Notes: generated by a model from the letters alone, not told the origin. A stretch of DNA of 56,158 bases from Shimia haliotis (GCF_900114415.1 NZ_FOSZ01000012.1:1-56158), one strand, 5' to 3'; counted from the first letter of the stretch, positions 14,742 to 22,864 are shown. Numbers and translations are program-made.

Positions 14742-16760
14742 ATGGCAGGAGCGGTCAGCTATCAGGAAAACGGCGGTGTGGCAGTGCTTGCACTGCAAGG
14801 GCTGGCGGGCAATGCCATCACCTTGGAGATGTGCGAGGCGCTGGCTGAGGCGCTGGAGCGTGCTCAGGCATCAACATCTGTCGGTGCGGTGTTGATTGCC
14901 GGAACGGATGCGGCATTCAGCGTGGGCTTCCCAGTAGGAGCCATTACGCGTGACGCAATGGCCCAAGTCTCCGATCTTTGCCAAAAGATAGAAAACTGTC
15001 CGCTTCCGGTGGTTGCGGCTGTGTCAGGTTCGGCGCTGGGCGTCGGGTTGGAATTGGTGATGGCCTGCCACTATCGCTTGGCCGTGGCCAGTGCGCGGAT
15101 CGGGTTTCCTGATGTCGGTTTAGGGATTTTGCCAGGTGCGGGTAGTACACAGAGATTGCCACGGCTGGTTGGCGGTGAGGCGGCTTTGCAAGTTTTGATG
15201 GCGGGTGCGCCTTTGGCTGTGACCTCGCCCAATATCCGCCGGATGTTCGATCAGATTGTCGGTGCTGATGTGCATGGCACGGCAATGGCCTTTGCCGCGG
15301 CCTTGGCCGACATGAATGGCGGGCCTCGGAAGTCGGCGGACAGTTGTGCCGGATTTGAGGATGCGGCAGAGTTTGATGCGGCGTTGGCGCACTGGCGAGC
15401 CAAACCTGCGCCGTTTCCGAACGCCTCCACCACCGACATTCTCGAGTGCGTCGAAGCCAGCAGGCTGCTGCCGTTTGAGGCCGGTTTGGCGTTTGAATGG
15501 GAACGGTTTGAAGCGCGTGTGGCGACAGAAACTTTCCGCGCTCTGCGGCATATGGTTGTGTCCGAGCGTCGCGCGGCCATGTTTCCAGAACTCAAGGACG
15601 GGCGCGCTGGCGCCATCAAGCAGGTCGGCGTGATCGGGGTTGGGTCTGTCGGATCCGCGTTTGCGATAGAGTGTCTGATGGCCGGATACAGTGTGGTTGT
15701 CGTTGAACGCAACGCCAAAGCCATGGCCCAAGGGATGCGTCGCATTCACGCGGTGTTGGAGCAAAGCGTCAAGAGCGGGCGACTGACGGCTACGGATCGG
15801 GACCGGCTGGAAGCATCGTTGCATCAGGCCGATGACTTGGTCGCTGTGGCTGAGGCGGATTTTGTTCTTGAGGCATCAGGGCAGGTGCCGGAAATTGAGC
15901 GTCAGATTTTTGTGCAGTTGGACGGGGTTTCCAAAGAGGGGGCGGTGCTTGCCGCACATGGACCTGCAGTGGATGTCGCGCGTCTGGCCTCGGAAACCGG
16001 CGACCCGAACGAGGTGATTGGCTTGCACTTCCCTGTGACCGCGTCCGGCGGGCAGGGCGTGGAAGTAGTGGTTGGCGACAGCACCTCTGCGGATACCGTG
16101 GCGACTGTGGTGTCCTTGCTTAAGCGGTTGCGCAAACGTCCGGTGCGGGTCGCGCCGCATGACGGATTGATCACTCACACTGTATGGGCTGCAGCGGTGA
16201 GAGCTGCGGAGCACATGGTGCTCGCGGGGGCGGACCCGTACGAAATTGACCGGCAATTGCGCGCATGGGGCATGGCGGGTGGCCCGTTTCAGGTGGCTGA
16301 CAAAGTGGCAATAAACGCGCCCTGGTTTGAAGCGGCGGGCGTGACACTGTCACGAACCGTACGCGACCGCACGTCACACGGCGCCGGATGGTATGGGCCA
16401 AACGCGATCAAGGAAGATTTGCACCAGTGGCTTACGGACGCGCGCCATGCCTCGGGCCGCCCCCAACAGGAATTCAGCCCAACCCAAATCACAACGCGTA
16501 TCCTTGCAGCTATGGCAAACGCGGGTGTGGGGCTGCTGCGCATCGGAGTGATACGGGCGCCACGTGATGTCGATGTCGCTATGGTTGCAGGGGCGGGGTT
16601 CCCTCGGTGGCGTGGTGGCCCGATGATGGCCGCGCAAGCCGAGGGCTTGGTACGGATACGAGCAACTCTGAGAGAGATGCAGGCGGAGGGAGATAGCCTG
16701 TCGGCGCCTGATCCGGTGTTTGACCATCTTATCAAGAATGGCGGGTTTCTGGCGCGCTAG
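14742..16760 (+). CDS. FadB/FadJ-like enoyl-CoA hydratase-3-hydroxyacyl-CoA dehydrogenase with degenerate motifs
   Basis: A 672-residue fusion: crotonase domain (about 1-190), Rossmann NAD domain from GVIGVGSVGSAFA (about 295), and C-terminal dehydrogenase domains. In the crotonase half the first catalytic Glu is kept (GVGLELVMA) but the second is Asp (FPDVGLG). In the dehydrogenase half the usual HFFNPV reads HFPVTASG and the usual VNR reads THT. Fold assignment is secure; whether both activities remain is doubtful. ATG 14742 is chosen over a TTG at 14715. Beta-oxidation or a related acyl-CoA conversion is the family role. Confidence 0.82.
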   Translation: MAGAVSYQENGGVAVLALQGLAGNAITLEMCEALAEALERAQASTSVGAVLIAGTDAAFSVGFPVGAITRDAMAQVSDLCQKIENCPLPVVAAVSGSALGVGLELVMACHYRLAVASARIGFPDVGLGILPGAGSTQRLPRLVGGEAALQVLMAGAPLAVTSPNIRRMFDQIVGADVHGTAMAFAAALADMNGGPRKSADSCAGFEDAAEFDAALAHWRAKPAPFPNASTTDILECVEASRLLPFEAGLAFEWERFEARVATETFRALRHMVVSERRAAMFPELKDGRAGAIKQVGVIGVGSVGSAFAIECLMAGYSVVVVERNAKAMAQGMRRIHAVLEQSVKSGRLTATDRDRLEASLHQADDLVAVAEADFVLEASGQVPEIERQIFVQLDGVSKEGAVLAAHGPAVDVARLASETGDPNEVIGLHFPVTASGGQGVEVVVGDSTSADTVATVVSLLKRLRKRPVRVAPHDGLITHTVWAAAVRAAEHMVLAGADPYEIDRQLRAWGMAGGPFQVADKVAINAPWFEAAGVTLSRTVRDRTSHGAGWYGPNAIKEDLHQWLTDARHASGRPQQEFSPTQITTRILAAMANAGVGLLRIGVIRAPRDVDVAMVAGAGFPRWRGGPMMAAQAEGLVRIRATLREMQAEGDSLSAPDPVFDHLIKNGGFLAR

Positions 16761-16770
16761 GCGCAACGCG

Positions 16771-16986
16771 TTAGGAAAACGATATTCCGACGATCACCGT
16801 CATCAGACCCAAAACCGACAGAAACAAAGACCCGAGGTTGAGGGGAATGACCTTTTGAACCGCGGCCCGCAGTTCTTCATCTTCGAGGCCCGCCTTGCGG
16901 GCCTTGTTGACCTTGAGGATCGACAGAACCAGCCCAATCAAACCGATCAGTGAAATGGCGGCGCCTACCCAGATAATCCAGCTCAT
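16771..16986 (-). CDS. Small two-helix inner-membrane protein
   Basis: A 71-residue protein with hydrophobic segments at about 3-22 and 47-68 separated by a charged loop (LKVNKARKAGLEDEELRAAV). The ATG at 16986 has AAGGA upstream, so an in-frame ATG at 17076 is not used. It is convergent with the FadB-like gene and divergent from gapR. Function unknown. Confidence 0.75.
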   Translation of the reverse strand: MSWIIWVGAAISLIGLIGLVLSILKVNKARKAGLEDEELRAAVQKVIPLNLGSLFLSVLGLMTVIVGISFS

Positions 16987-17210
16987 GTCGCGGTTCCTTG
17001 CGTCTGTTTGGCCAAGGCGCCTAACGCATAGCGTCGCGCCGCGCAAGGTGTCGCGCAATTCCTGCCAAGCATCCATATCCGCTGTTGCAGGGGCGCTTGG
17101 GGGGCGCTAGGTTGCGGCCTCGTTCGCCAGCGCGTTTTGATGCGTCGGCGGCTCATCCGTTTCACAATCCGCCGACAGGCCGCCGGGCCGGGCCCCTTTC
17201 AGGAGTTTCC

Positions 17211-17495
17211 ATGTCTGACTTCTCGTCCGATACCCCGACCGAAAGCAGCGTCGACAGCAGCTATCGCGTGACCGCAGGCGAGTTGCGCCAGTTTGTGGAA
17301 CGCTATGAGCGTCTGGAGATGGAGAAAAAGGACATCGCCGACCAGCAGAAAGAGGTGATGGCCGAAGCCAAGTCGCGCGGCTATGACACCAAGGTTCTGC
17401 GCAAGGTTGTTGCCCTTCGCAAGCGCGATAAAGACGACATCGCCGAAGAAGAGGCGGTTCTTGAGATGTACAAAGAAGCCTTGGGCATGACCTGA
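17211..17495 (+). CDS. gapR: Nucleoid-associated protein GapR (DUF2312)
   Basis: A 94-residue, highly charged helical protein. After a variable N-terminus, residues 20-94 follow the GapR pattern closely (FVERYERLEMEKKDIADQQK, MAEAKSRGYD, KVLRKVVALRK, EAVLEMYKEALG). In Caulobacter, GapR forms a clamp on overtwisted DNA ahead of replication and transcription and stimulates topoisomerases. The ATG at 17211 has AGGAG upstream; the longer frame from 17085 is rejected. It is monocistronic, followed by a terminator. Confidence 0.92.
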   Translation: MSDFSSDTPTESSVDSSYRVTAGELRQFVERYERLEMEKKDIADQQKEVMAEAKSRGYDTKVLRKVVALRKRDKDDIAEEEAVLEMYKEALGMT

Positions 17496-17517
17496 CTACG
17501 GTCTGCACCGGATTTAG

Positions 17518-17542
17518 AGAGAGCGCCTAGGGGCGCTCTTTT
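17518..17542 (+). terminator. Rho-independent terminator of gapR
   Basis: The stem GAGCGCC (17521-17527) / GGCGCTC (17532-17538) extends by A-T and G-T pairs, has a 4-base loop, and is followed by a short T-run (TTTTGCATTTT). It lies 23 bases after the gapR stop. Confidence 0.85.
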
Positions 17543-17547
17543 GCATT

Positions 17548-18420
17548 TTAGGGGGTGATCAGCGTCACGCCGGGAATGCGTTCGATCATAAAGACGTCTT
17601 CGTCATAGATATCGGACATGGCATTCATGAAGTCTTCGTTCCAGCCTGGCAGGTCGAGTTCTTCTTCCACTTCGTCCTCGATGGCAAATTTGTCCAAGAA
17701 GACAGCAATTACCCGCCGTTTCTGCATTTCTGTCATGTCGGGGTGTTGCGCCAGATAGCTGTTGTAGCGCTTGAAACCCTCGGTCGACATGATTGTGCGC
17801 AAGAGGTCGGAACCGCCGTTGATCGGCATGCCGGGATCAAATCCGGCAAATTCGCGCAGCACTTCCTCCCAAATCAGGGGGGTGTCTTCGTTGCACCAGA
17901 CAGTCACCGGAACGTCCGGCAGCGCCTGCCGCACACGCATAATCAATTCGGACCACCTCAGAGCCGTTGGTGCGGAACCGCCGGTGACAACCTCCAGCGG
18001 TTCGGTGCTGCCTTTGACCAGCGCCGGCAAAAACGTGGCAGGGTCGCGGATAGAGATAAAAACTTCGATGTCCTCTTGGTCGAAGATTTTTGCAAAGTCG
18101 CGCAACCGCTCAACCGCGTTCGGATACATGCGGTTGTCGCGCACGGCCCCGCGGGGCACCCCGAAAAAGTTGCTGTTGGACAGAACAACCCGATCAGGCA
18201 ATCTGTCCCCGATCATACCCCGCAAAAGGCTCGCACGGTGCTCGGGCACGATCGGATAGACATCCACATTGTCCATGATATCGCGAATCTGACGGCGGTA
18301 GGTCCGTGGCTCAGGCACGATTACGCCGTGCTCGGCCAGCTGTCCTGCGTTTTTAACAAGACTTTTGACCAGCTTGTTTTCGTCGGTGAAATGGGCACCA
18401 ATGTGCTGAACGAGCTTCAT
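17548..18420 (-). CDS. Sulfotransferase-like protein
   Basis: A 290-residue soluble protein that begins MKLVQHIGAHFTDENKLVKS, the layout of small P-loop sulfotransferase-like proteins (IGxHxTxT near the N-terminus), and has SIRDPATFLPAL (near residue 125), resembling the R-x-P segment that binds PAPS. The classic GxxKxGTT loop is not preserved, so enzymatic activity is not certain. It ends 6 bases from the gapR terminator on the opposite strand and is divergent from the iron permease gene. Confidence 0.55.
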   Translation of the reverse strand: MKLVQHIGAHFTDENKLVKSLVKNAGQLAEHGVIVPEPRTYRRQIRDIMDNVDVYPIVPEHRASLLRGMIGDRLPDRVVLSNSNFFGVPRGAVRDNRMYPNAVERLRDFAKIFDQEDIEVFISIRDPATFLPALVKGSTEPLEVVTGGSAPTALRWSELIMRVRQALPDVPVTVWCNEDTPLIWEEVLREFAGFDPGMPINGGSDLLRTIMSTEGFKRYNSYLAQHPDMTEMQKRRVIAVFLDKFAIEDEVEEELDLPGWNEDFMNAMSDIYDEDVFMIERIPGVTLITP

Positions 18421-18506
18421 TTTATGTCTGATTTTCTACGAGCGTGTGGGTTAGTATATCTTCGTTTCTGGACAGTGAAACCAGATTCAGGCAACAGAAG
18501 GGCGCA

Positions 18507-20165
18507 ATGAAGGAAACACATACGTCCTCCCGTCCGTTCTCACCCATGCGTTTGGGTGTAAGCCCCTGGTCTGTGGGTGCTTTTGTGATTGCCGCGATTG
18601 TGCTGTCGCCGATACTGGCTGTGATTTGGATGGCCTTTCATCCGGTCGAGAACATTTGGCCGCATTTGATGTCGACAACGTTGCCGCGATACGTGCGCAC
18701 GACGCTGATCCTGATGGTCTCGGTTGGATTCTTTGCCGCTTCAATCGGGGCAACGACCGCTTGGCTGATCACGCGTTATGATTTTGCCGGCCGACGCTGG
18801 ATCGAGTGGGCCTTGCTTTTGCCCTTGGCGATACCGGCCTATGTCGGGGCCTATGCGCTGGTTGATTTTCTGGAATACGCTGGGCCCGTGCAGACCGCTT
18901 TGCGCGACATTTTTGGCTGGCAAACGTCGCGGGACTACTGGTTTCCGGAAATTCGGTCTCTGGGGGCGGCGATCATTGTGCTGTCGGCGGCACTGTTTCC
19001 GTATGTGTATATCCTCGCCCGCGCGGCGTTTCGCGAACAATCCGGCGCCGGAGAGGAAGTGGCGCAATCTCTTGGGGCAGGGGCTTTTGCCCGTTTTTGG
19101 CGGGTCGGTTTGCCGCTTGCGCGGCCGGCTATCGCGGCGGGCACTGCCATTGTTATGATGGAAACCGTGAATGATTTTGGCACGGTGGACTATTTTGCGG
19201 TCCAAACGCTGACCACCGGAATTTTCTCCGTATGGCTTGAAAGCAACAACGCGGGCGGCGCCGCACAAATCGCAACCGTGGTATTGGGACTGGTGATTTT
19301 CCTTGTGACGATGGAGAAGGTCAGCCGCCGTAAGTTTCAGTTCTTTAGCCTGACCACCCGCCATCGCCCACCGGAGCGCAAGCGTCTGGCGGGATTTGCG
19401 TCGGGCATGGCTTTGGTAGCGTGTTTCTTGCCCTTTGCCATCGGATTTCTGCTGCCGTTTTCGGTGATCCTGAAGCATGCACTTGCCAATGCGGACCGAT
19501 GGACCGATCCGGATCTGTTGCGCGCGCTGGGCAACACGTTGCGGGTTGGAGGGATCGCTTCGGTACTCACGGTTTTGGCGGGCGTGTTCATGGTTTATGG
19601 CGTGCGCTTGTCCGGCAAGGCTTTGCCCCGGCTCTTGTTGCCGGTGACAACCATCGGCTACGCCGCGCCGGGCGCGGTTTTGGGCGTTGGCATTCTGATC
19701 CCGTTGGCGACGGTCGATCATGGCTTGGCGGATTTGGTTGAAAGAATCACTGGCCGTCCATCGGGACTTTTGCTTACCGGTTCGGCCTTCGCGATTGTTC
19801 TGGCCTATTGCGTCCGATTCTTTGCCATAGCGCAGGGGGCCGCAGACGGGGCAATGGGGCGTGTGCCGCCCAGCCTTGCCATGGCGGCACGCTCTTTGGG
19901 GCGCACCAAGGGGCAGGTCTTGCGCGAAGTGTATGCACCTTTGATCCGCGGTACGGTAGGCTCGGCGCTGCTTTTGGTGTTTGTGGATTGCGTTAAGGAA
20001 TTGCCTGCAACGATGCTGTTGAGGCCCTTTAATTTCGACACTTTGGCGACGCAGGTGCATGATCAGGCCAGCCTGGAAAACCTCGGAGATGCCAGCCCAG
20101 GCGCGATCCTGATTGTGCTGGTCGGCTTGGTCGCAGTGGCACTTTTGGCAAGAGCGAACAGATAG
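18507..20165 (+). CDS. Ferric iron ABC transporter permease, FbpB/AfuB type
   Basis: A 552-residue inner-membrane protein made of two fused binding-protein-dependent permease modules, about 12 helices. Each module has an EAA-like loop: EEVAQSLGAGAFARFWRVGL (near residue 190) and AARSLGRTKGQVLREVYAPL (near 455). This double build is typical of FbpB/SfuB ferric importers. No binding protein or ATPase gene is adjacent, so the partners must lie elsewhere. ATG 18507 with AAGGG is preferred to an in-frame start at 18444. Confidence 0.87.
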   Translation: MKETHTSSRPFSPMRLGVSPWSVGAFVIAAIVLSPILAVIWMAFHPVENIWPHLMSTTLPRYVRTTLILMVSVGFFAASIGATTAWLITRYDFAGRRWIEWALLLPLAIPAYVGAYALVDFLEYAGPVQTALRDIFGWQTSRDYWFPEIRSLGAAIIVLSAALFPYVYILARAAFREQSGAGEEVAQSLGAGAFARFWRVGLPLARPAIAAGTAIVMMETVNDFGTVDYFAVQTLTTGIFSVWLESNNAGGAAQIATVVLGLVIFLVTMEKVSRRKFQFFSLTTRHRPPERKRLAGFASGMALVACFLPFAIGFLLPFSVILKHALANADRWTDPDLLRALGNTLRVGGIASVLTVLAGVFMVYGVRLSGKALPRLLLPVTTIGYAAPGAVLGVGILIPLATVDHGLADLVERITGRPSGLLLTGSAFAIVLAYCVRFFAIAQGAADGAMGRVPPSLAMAARSLGRTKGQVLREVYAPLIRGTVGSALLLVFVDCVKELPATMLLRPFNFDTLATQVHDQASLENLGDASPGAILIVLVGLVAVALLARANR

Positions 20166-20216
20166 GCGAAAAAGGTCTTGCAGCGCCCGCACAATTTGCG
20201 TATCTCCCCCGCCAGT

Positions 20217-20292
20217 GCCCCTATAGCTCAGCTGGTAGAGCAACTGATTTGTAATCAGTAGGTCCGCGGTTCGAGTCCGTGTGGGGGCACCA
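20217..20292 (+). tRNA. tRNA-Thr (anticodon UGU), CCA encoded
   Basis: Full cloverleaf of 76 nt. The acceptor arm GCCCCTA pairs with TGGGGGC, the D arm is AGCTCAGCTGGTAGAGC, the anticodon stem ACTGA/TCAGT has loop TTTGTAA (anticodon TGT), and the T arm contains GGTTCGAGTCC. CCA at 20290-20292 is encoded. Its 3' end is the attachment site of the integrative element that follows; the tRNA remains intact. Confidence 0.97.
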
Positions 20293-20296
20293 CTAA
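20277..20296 (+). other. attL core (3' end of tRNA-Thr)
   Basis: CCGTGTGGGGGCACCACTAA covers the T-arm end, acceptor strand and CCA of tRNA-Thr and is repeated exactly at 24964-24983. Confidence 0.93.
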
Positions 20297-20350
20297 AATC
20301 CCATAAGTATCTGATATTAAACATTTTGTTTTTAATTTATAGTCTTTAAA

Positions 20351-20371
20351 CCACCTTTCTAGCCACCTTTC
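20351..20371 (+). promoter_or_regulatory. Left arm-type integrase site pair
   Basis: CCACCTTTC occurs at 20351-20359 and 20363-20371, two direct copies 12 bp apart, 55 bases inside attL. A matching pair with the same spacing lies near attR (24827-24847). Paired arm sites inside both ends are expected for tyrosine integrases of integrative elements. Confidence 0.6.
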
Positions 20372-20389
20372 AGCGCATGGTAGCGACAA

Positions 20390-20998
20390 TCAAGATAGGT
20401 CGAGATTGCCAAACCGTGAGAGGAAGTACTGGGTAAACCCCGAATCCGATTTCCGCTCCCAGAAGTCTAACTCCGCTACCAAGCGGTCAAACGTCCTTGA
20501 GTGCATTCCTTTTGGCTTCAGGCCCCAGTCTTGGTCCCATCCCAAACGGTTCCTAATACTCTCCGCTCTGCGATGGTGACGCTGGTAGCTTTCTTCTCTT
20601 TGTGACGTATAGGCCAGTTGGTAGCAGTGTCGACACGCAAAGATGCGCCCGCCGTAAAGAATCGCGACCCGCCGCCCGCACCCTTGTGCTGGGCATTCAA
20701 ACCAGTTGCGAAAGCCACCGTAGTGGCAGGGAGTCCTTAGCAACCTCACCGGATAGTCGAGAAGTTCCCAATCATCACCGTGGCTCCGTGACTTGTAGAC
20801 TAACCTCATCCGGTTGTTTTCGACGGCAATCTGAATGTCAGCGACCTTTTCACCATCGCATGACCATTGCCAGCTGATCCGCGTGCCGGGGTTTAGAATG
20901 CCTTCTCGCGCCAACCTGCGCACATCCAGTTCGCGCATTTCATGGGTCGTGGCTTTTGCGCCCCAATGCCAGTGCCGCCCGCTGCCCAACCCGCCCAT
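20390..20998 (-). CDS. Zinc-ribbon protein of integrative elements, function unknown
   Basis: A 202-residue protein that begins MGGLGSGRHWHWG, a start shared by a family of uncharacterised proteins common on proteobacterial islands. A zinc ribbon is visible near residues 118-142: CPAQGCGRRV followed by CRHC. The C-terminal third is rich in R, H and Y (RHHRRAESIRNRLGWDQDWG), suggesting nucleic-acid binding. GGAGG precedes the ATG. It is the gene next to attL and is transcribed toward the tRNA. Confidence 0.72.
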   Translation of the reverse strand: MGGLGSGRHWHWGAKATTHEMRELDVRRLAREGILNPGTRISWQWSCDGEKVADIQIAVENNRMRLVYKSRSHGDDWELLDYPVRLLRTPCHYGGFRNWFECPAQGCGRRVAILYGGRIFACRHCYQLAYTSQREESYQRHHRRAESIRNRLGWDQDWGLKPKGMHSRTFDRLVAELDFWERKSDSGFTQYFLSRFGNLDLS

Positions 20999-21059
20999 GT
21001 GCGCCTCCGGTTTTTACCGAAATCAAAAGCAAAAATCATGCCATTGATTTCAAAGACTA

Positions 21060-21437
21060 CTAAATCGGCAAGCAGCGCCCAAAGTGTTGCGCTGCAACTA
21101 TGTCGCCAAAAATTACTGTGTTCCTTGAGTGAACTGCAAAACCGTCTCTTGTAACTGTAGTAGCCTGTACTGCGCCGGAATCTATCCTTTCAATGAAAGA
21201 AAACGCTGAATCCCCAAAATATATTTCAACTTCAACGAACCCAGCATTTCCTTCCATCCAAGCTTTTTTTGATATGGTATCGACTGTGAAATAGAGCGGC
21301 ATAATTTCCCTGTTTACACCTTCTGCGTCTACTCTGGTTTCGAATTCGCAATCCCACTTTAGCACCTCACTCACAGCCGCATTTGCACCGAGCGTGACAG
21401 CTGCAACGAATGCCATTTTCAAACAAGCCCGTGTCAA
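21060..21437 (-). CDS. Exported small protein, function unknown
   Basis: A 125-residue protein with a signal peptide (MTRACLKMAFVAAVTLGANA, likely cleavage near AVSEV) and a mature part of about 100 residues predicted mainly beta, with cysteines in WDCEFE and GRCLPI that may form a disulfide. The TTG start at 21437 is supported by GGAGG 6 bases upstream; an ATG seven codons in (21416) would shorten the signal. A periplasmic protein on such a small island is unusual. No family is recognised. Confidence 0.66.
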   Translation of the reverse strand: MTRACLKMAFVAAVTLGANAAVSEVLKWDCEFETRVDAEGVNREIMPLYFTVDTISKKAWMEGNAGFVEVEIYFGDSAFSFIERIDSGAVQATTVTRDGFAVHSRNTVIFGDIVAAQHFGRCLPI

Positions 21438-21588
21438 CGTTTGCCTCCAATGATTTCGAGCGCCAAGACCCCAAAAACTCTTTGGTTCTTAAAAAGCTTT
21501 TGCCCAGCGCATCCATTCAATTCATGTCTGTCTACATGGCAACATCTATATGTGTCCCGTTTTTTGTGCATCGGAAACACAAAGAAAA

Positions 21589-22083
21589 TCAGGTATCTGG
21601 CACAATTTTCAGGACGGGTCTGGCAGATCCACTGGCCGTTTCTGGCGAGATGGCACAATCATTGTGACGGGGTGGCACAGTCATTGTGCGGGGCTTTTTT
21701 GTTTCTCGCCACTTTGCAAACTCTTTAGTGGCGGGTTTCCCATCCGTCGTTGGCAGCTCTTGCAAAGCCCAGACCGATGCCTGCCCAACCCCAGACGGAC
21801 CGAGATACGGGGCTTGGGTCATAGCTATGAAGCCGCGCCGCTCCAAGTCAGCAAACCAAACGCCTGCCGTGTTGCGATGGCAGTTCAAAGCTATCGCGGC
21901 TTCCCGATAGCTGAGAACGATGCGCCCATTGTTGCGTCCGTTATATCTCCGTTTCAGTTCGATGTAGAGCGCCCTCGGCCCAGGCGGCATGGTTGCCCAT
22001 GCTTCCGTCGCTTGCAGATATTCGGGAAGCTGGACGTGACGCCCAGTTCCCTTCTTGTTGTTTTTGTAGGGTTTGCTCGCCAT
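21589..22083 (-). CDS. Helix-turn-helix DNA-binding protein of integrative element
   Basis: A 164-residue protein whose middle (about 40-100: ALYIELKRRYNGRNNGRIVL, SYREAAIALNCHRNTAGVWF) is a winged helix-turn-helix resembling those of plasmid and phage replication or control proteins. The ATG at 22083 overlaps the stop of the preceding 42-codon gene (TGATG), giving translational coupling. The 3' end of the gene carries a two-copy DNA repeat (21651-21689) that could be a binding site. A role in replication or copy control of the excised form is possible but unproven. Confidence 0.72.
   Translation of the reverse strand: MASKPYKNNKKGTGRHVQLPEYLQATEAWATMPPGPRALYIELKRRYNGRNNGRIVLSYREAAIALNCHRNTAGVWFADLERRGFIAMTQAPYLGPSGVGQASVWALQELPTTDGKPATKEFAKWRETKKPRTMTVPPRHNDCAISPETASGSARPVLKIVPDT
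21651..21689. repeat. Iteron-like repeat inside the helix-turn-helix gene
   Basis: TGGCACAATCATTGTG (21651) and TGGCACAGTCATTGTG (21673) lie 22 bp apart, each nearly palindromic. A weaker copy starts at 21598 (TGGCACAATTTTCAGGACGGG). Because 22 is not a multiple of three the copies are read in different frames, so conservation is at the DNA level. Confidence 0.7.
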
Positions 22084-22211
22084 CAATCTGGCCTCTTGAA
22101 ATGCAGTTCATAGACAGTTTGCGCGATGCTTCGTTTCAATCCGAACTGGTGCCGAACCCGTTTTGCGAACTGCTCGCGCGGTGTGGGGCGGTTGTGTTGT
22201 TTGAAAATCAT
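22083..22211 (-). CDS. 42-residue basic protein in a coupled operon, function unknown
   Basis: A short gene encoding 42 residues rich in R, K, H and Q, beginning MIFKQHNRPTPREQFAKRVR and ending ELHFKRPD. Its ATG at 22211 overlaps the stop of the upstream gene by 4 bases (ATGA) and its TGA overlaps the ATG of the helix-turn-helix gene (TGATG). Tight overlap on both sides is the main evidence that it is translated. No domain is recognised; the charge suggests DNA or RNA binding. Confidence 0.62.
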   Translation of the reverse strand: MIFKQHNRPTPREQFAKRVRHQFGLKRSIAQTVYELHFKRPD

Positions 22212-22513
22212 GCTGCGCGGCCCTCAGAGCGCCTTACAGACGCCTTGAGCACGTAGCGGGCATGAGTGCCAGAAAACGGTCCGCTATGCGCCTCGGTGAC
22301 GGTTTCAATAGGCACACCCAGCTTTCGCAGATTGTGGACATATCCCGACCAACGCGGGCCGGGTGTGTCGATGGGAGTGCACCCAAAGGATCCGGCGGCG
22401 ATAAGCGCCTCAAGCGCCCAGCGGTCGCGACCTGAGACAGCAACGCTGTCGGCGTCGCCGCTTGGTAGGTGAATGGTGAAATGGGCCATGCCCCATTTGT
22501 CATTGGTAGTCAT
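22208..22513 (-). CDS. Small winged-helix-like protein of the element, function unknown
   Basis: About 101 residues. The sequence MAHFTIHLPSGDADSVAVSG followed by RDRWALEALIAAGSFGCTPI and GYVHNLRKLGVPIETVTE reads as a winged-helix fold similar to those found beside AlpA or replication proteins in islands. The ATG at 22513 is preferred (AGAGG upstream); an in-frame start at 22576 overlaps the upstream structured region. It is coupled to the 42-residue gene by a 4-base overlap. Confidence 0.66.
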   Translation of the reverse strand: MTTNDKWGMAHFTIHLPSGDADSVAVSGRDRWALEALIAAGSFGCTPIDTPGPRWSGYVHNLRKLGVPIETVTEAHSGPFSGTHARYVLKASVRRSEGRAA

Positions 22514-22560
22514 ATGGCAGTTACCTCTGCTTGATCCGCAAAGGCGCTGGGCGTATGTGT

Positions 22561-22625
22561 GGGGAATACCGTGCAAGGTATACTCCCGCTCAACACGCCC
22601 GCACCAAGGCGGAAGGTTGAGCGGG
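22561..22625. repeat. Tandem inverted repeats between alpA and the next gene
   Basis: CCCGCTCAAC (22585-22594) and GTTGAGCGGG (22616-22625) are a perfect 10-bp inverted repeat whose loop contains a second CGCC/GGCG pair. Next to it GGAATACC and GGTATACTCC (22563-22585) form a second, imperfect stem. No T-run follows on either strand. It could be an attenuator, a protein site, or part of an origin or transfer region. Confidence 0.6.
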
Positions 22626-22627
22626 TC

Positions 22628-22798
22628 TTACCCCGCATGTGCCGAGATAGCGGCGTCGATGTCAGCCTCATTCCAATACAGGCGAGAGCCGAATTTGATT
22701 GGTCTGGGAATCCGGTTCGCTTCCAAGTCACGATAAATTTGTGAACGGCTACGGCCACCCAGTTTGCGTTGTAGTTCTTGGAAAGTAATCAGGTTCAT
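22628..22798 (-). CDS. AlpA-family excisionase/regulator
   Basis: A 56-residue MerR-like helix-turn-helix protein: LITFQELQRKLGGRSRSQIY, then RDLEANRIPRPIKFGSRLYW, ending NEADIDAAISAHAG. The pattern FPRPIKxGSRxxxW is diagnostic for AlpA. AlpA proteins activate integrase expression or act as recombination directionality factors for P4-like islands. ATG 22798 has GGAG upstream; an ATG 12 bases earlier is an alternative. It lies downstream of the integrase and unknown gene on the same strand. Confidence 0.88.
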   Translation of the reverse strand: MNLITFQELQRKLGGRSRSQIYRDLEANRIPRPIKFGSRLYWNEADIDAAISAHAG

Positions 22799-22864
22799 TC
22801 GCTGCTCCATGGTTATCCATGGGGCAGTGTAAGGCTCATAAACGAACAGTTCAGGTTGGGTAAT

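Noticed and set aside
18741..20324. 527-codon minus-strand open frame over the iron permease and tRNA-Thr
   Set aside because: Antisense to FbpB and crosses the tRNA; its composition is Q/R/H-rich, typical of a shadow frame.
22510..22758. 82-codon minus-strand frame across alpA
   Set aside because: It is out of frame with alpA, which shows the AlpA signature, and runs through the inverted repeats.
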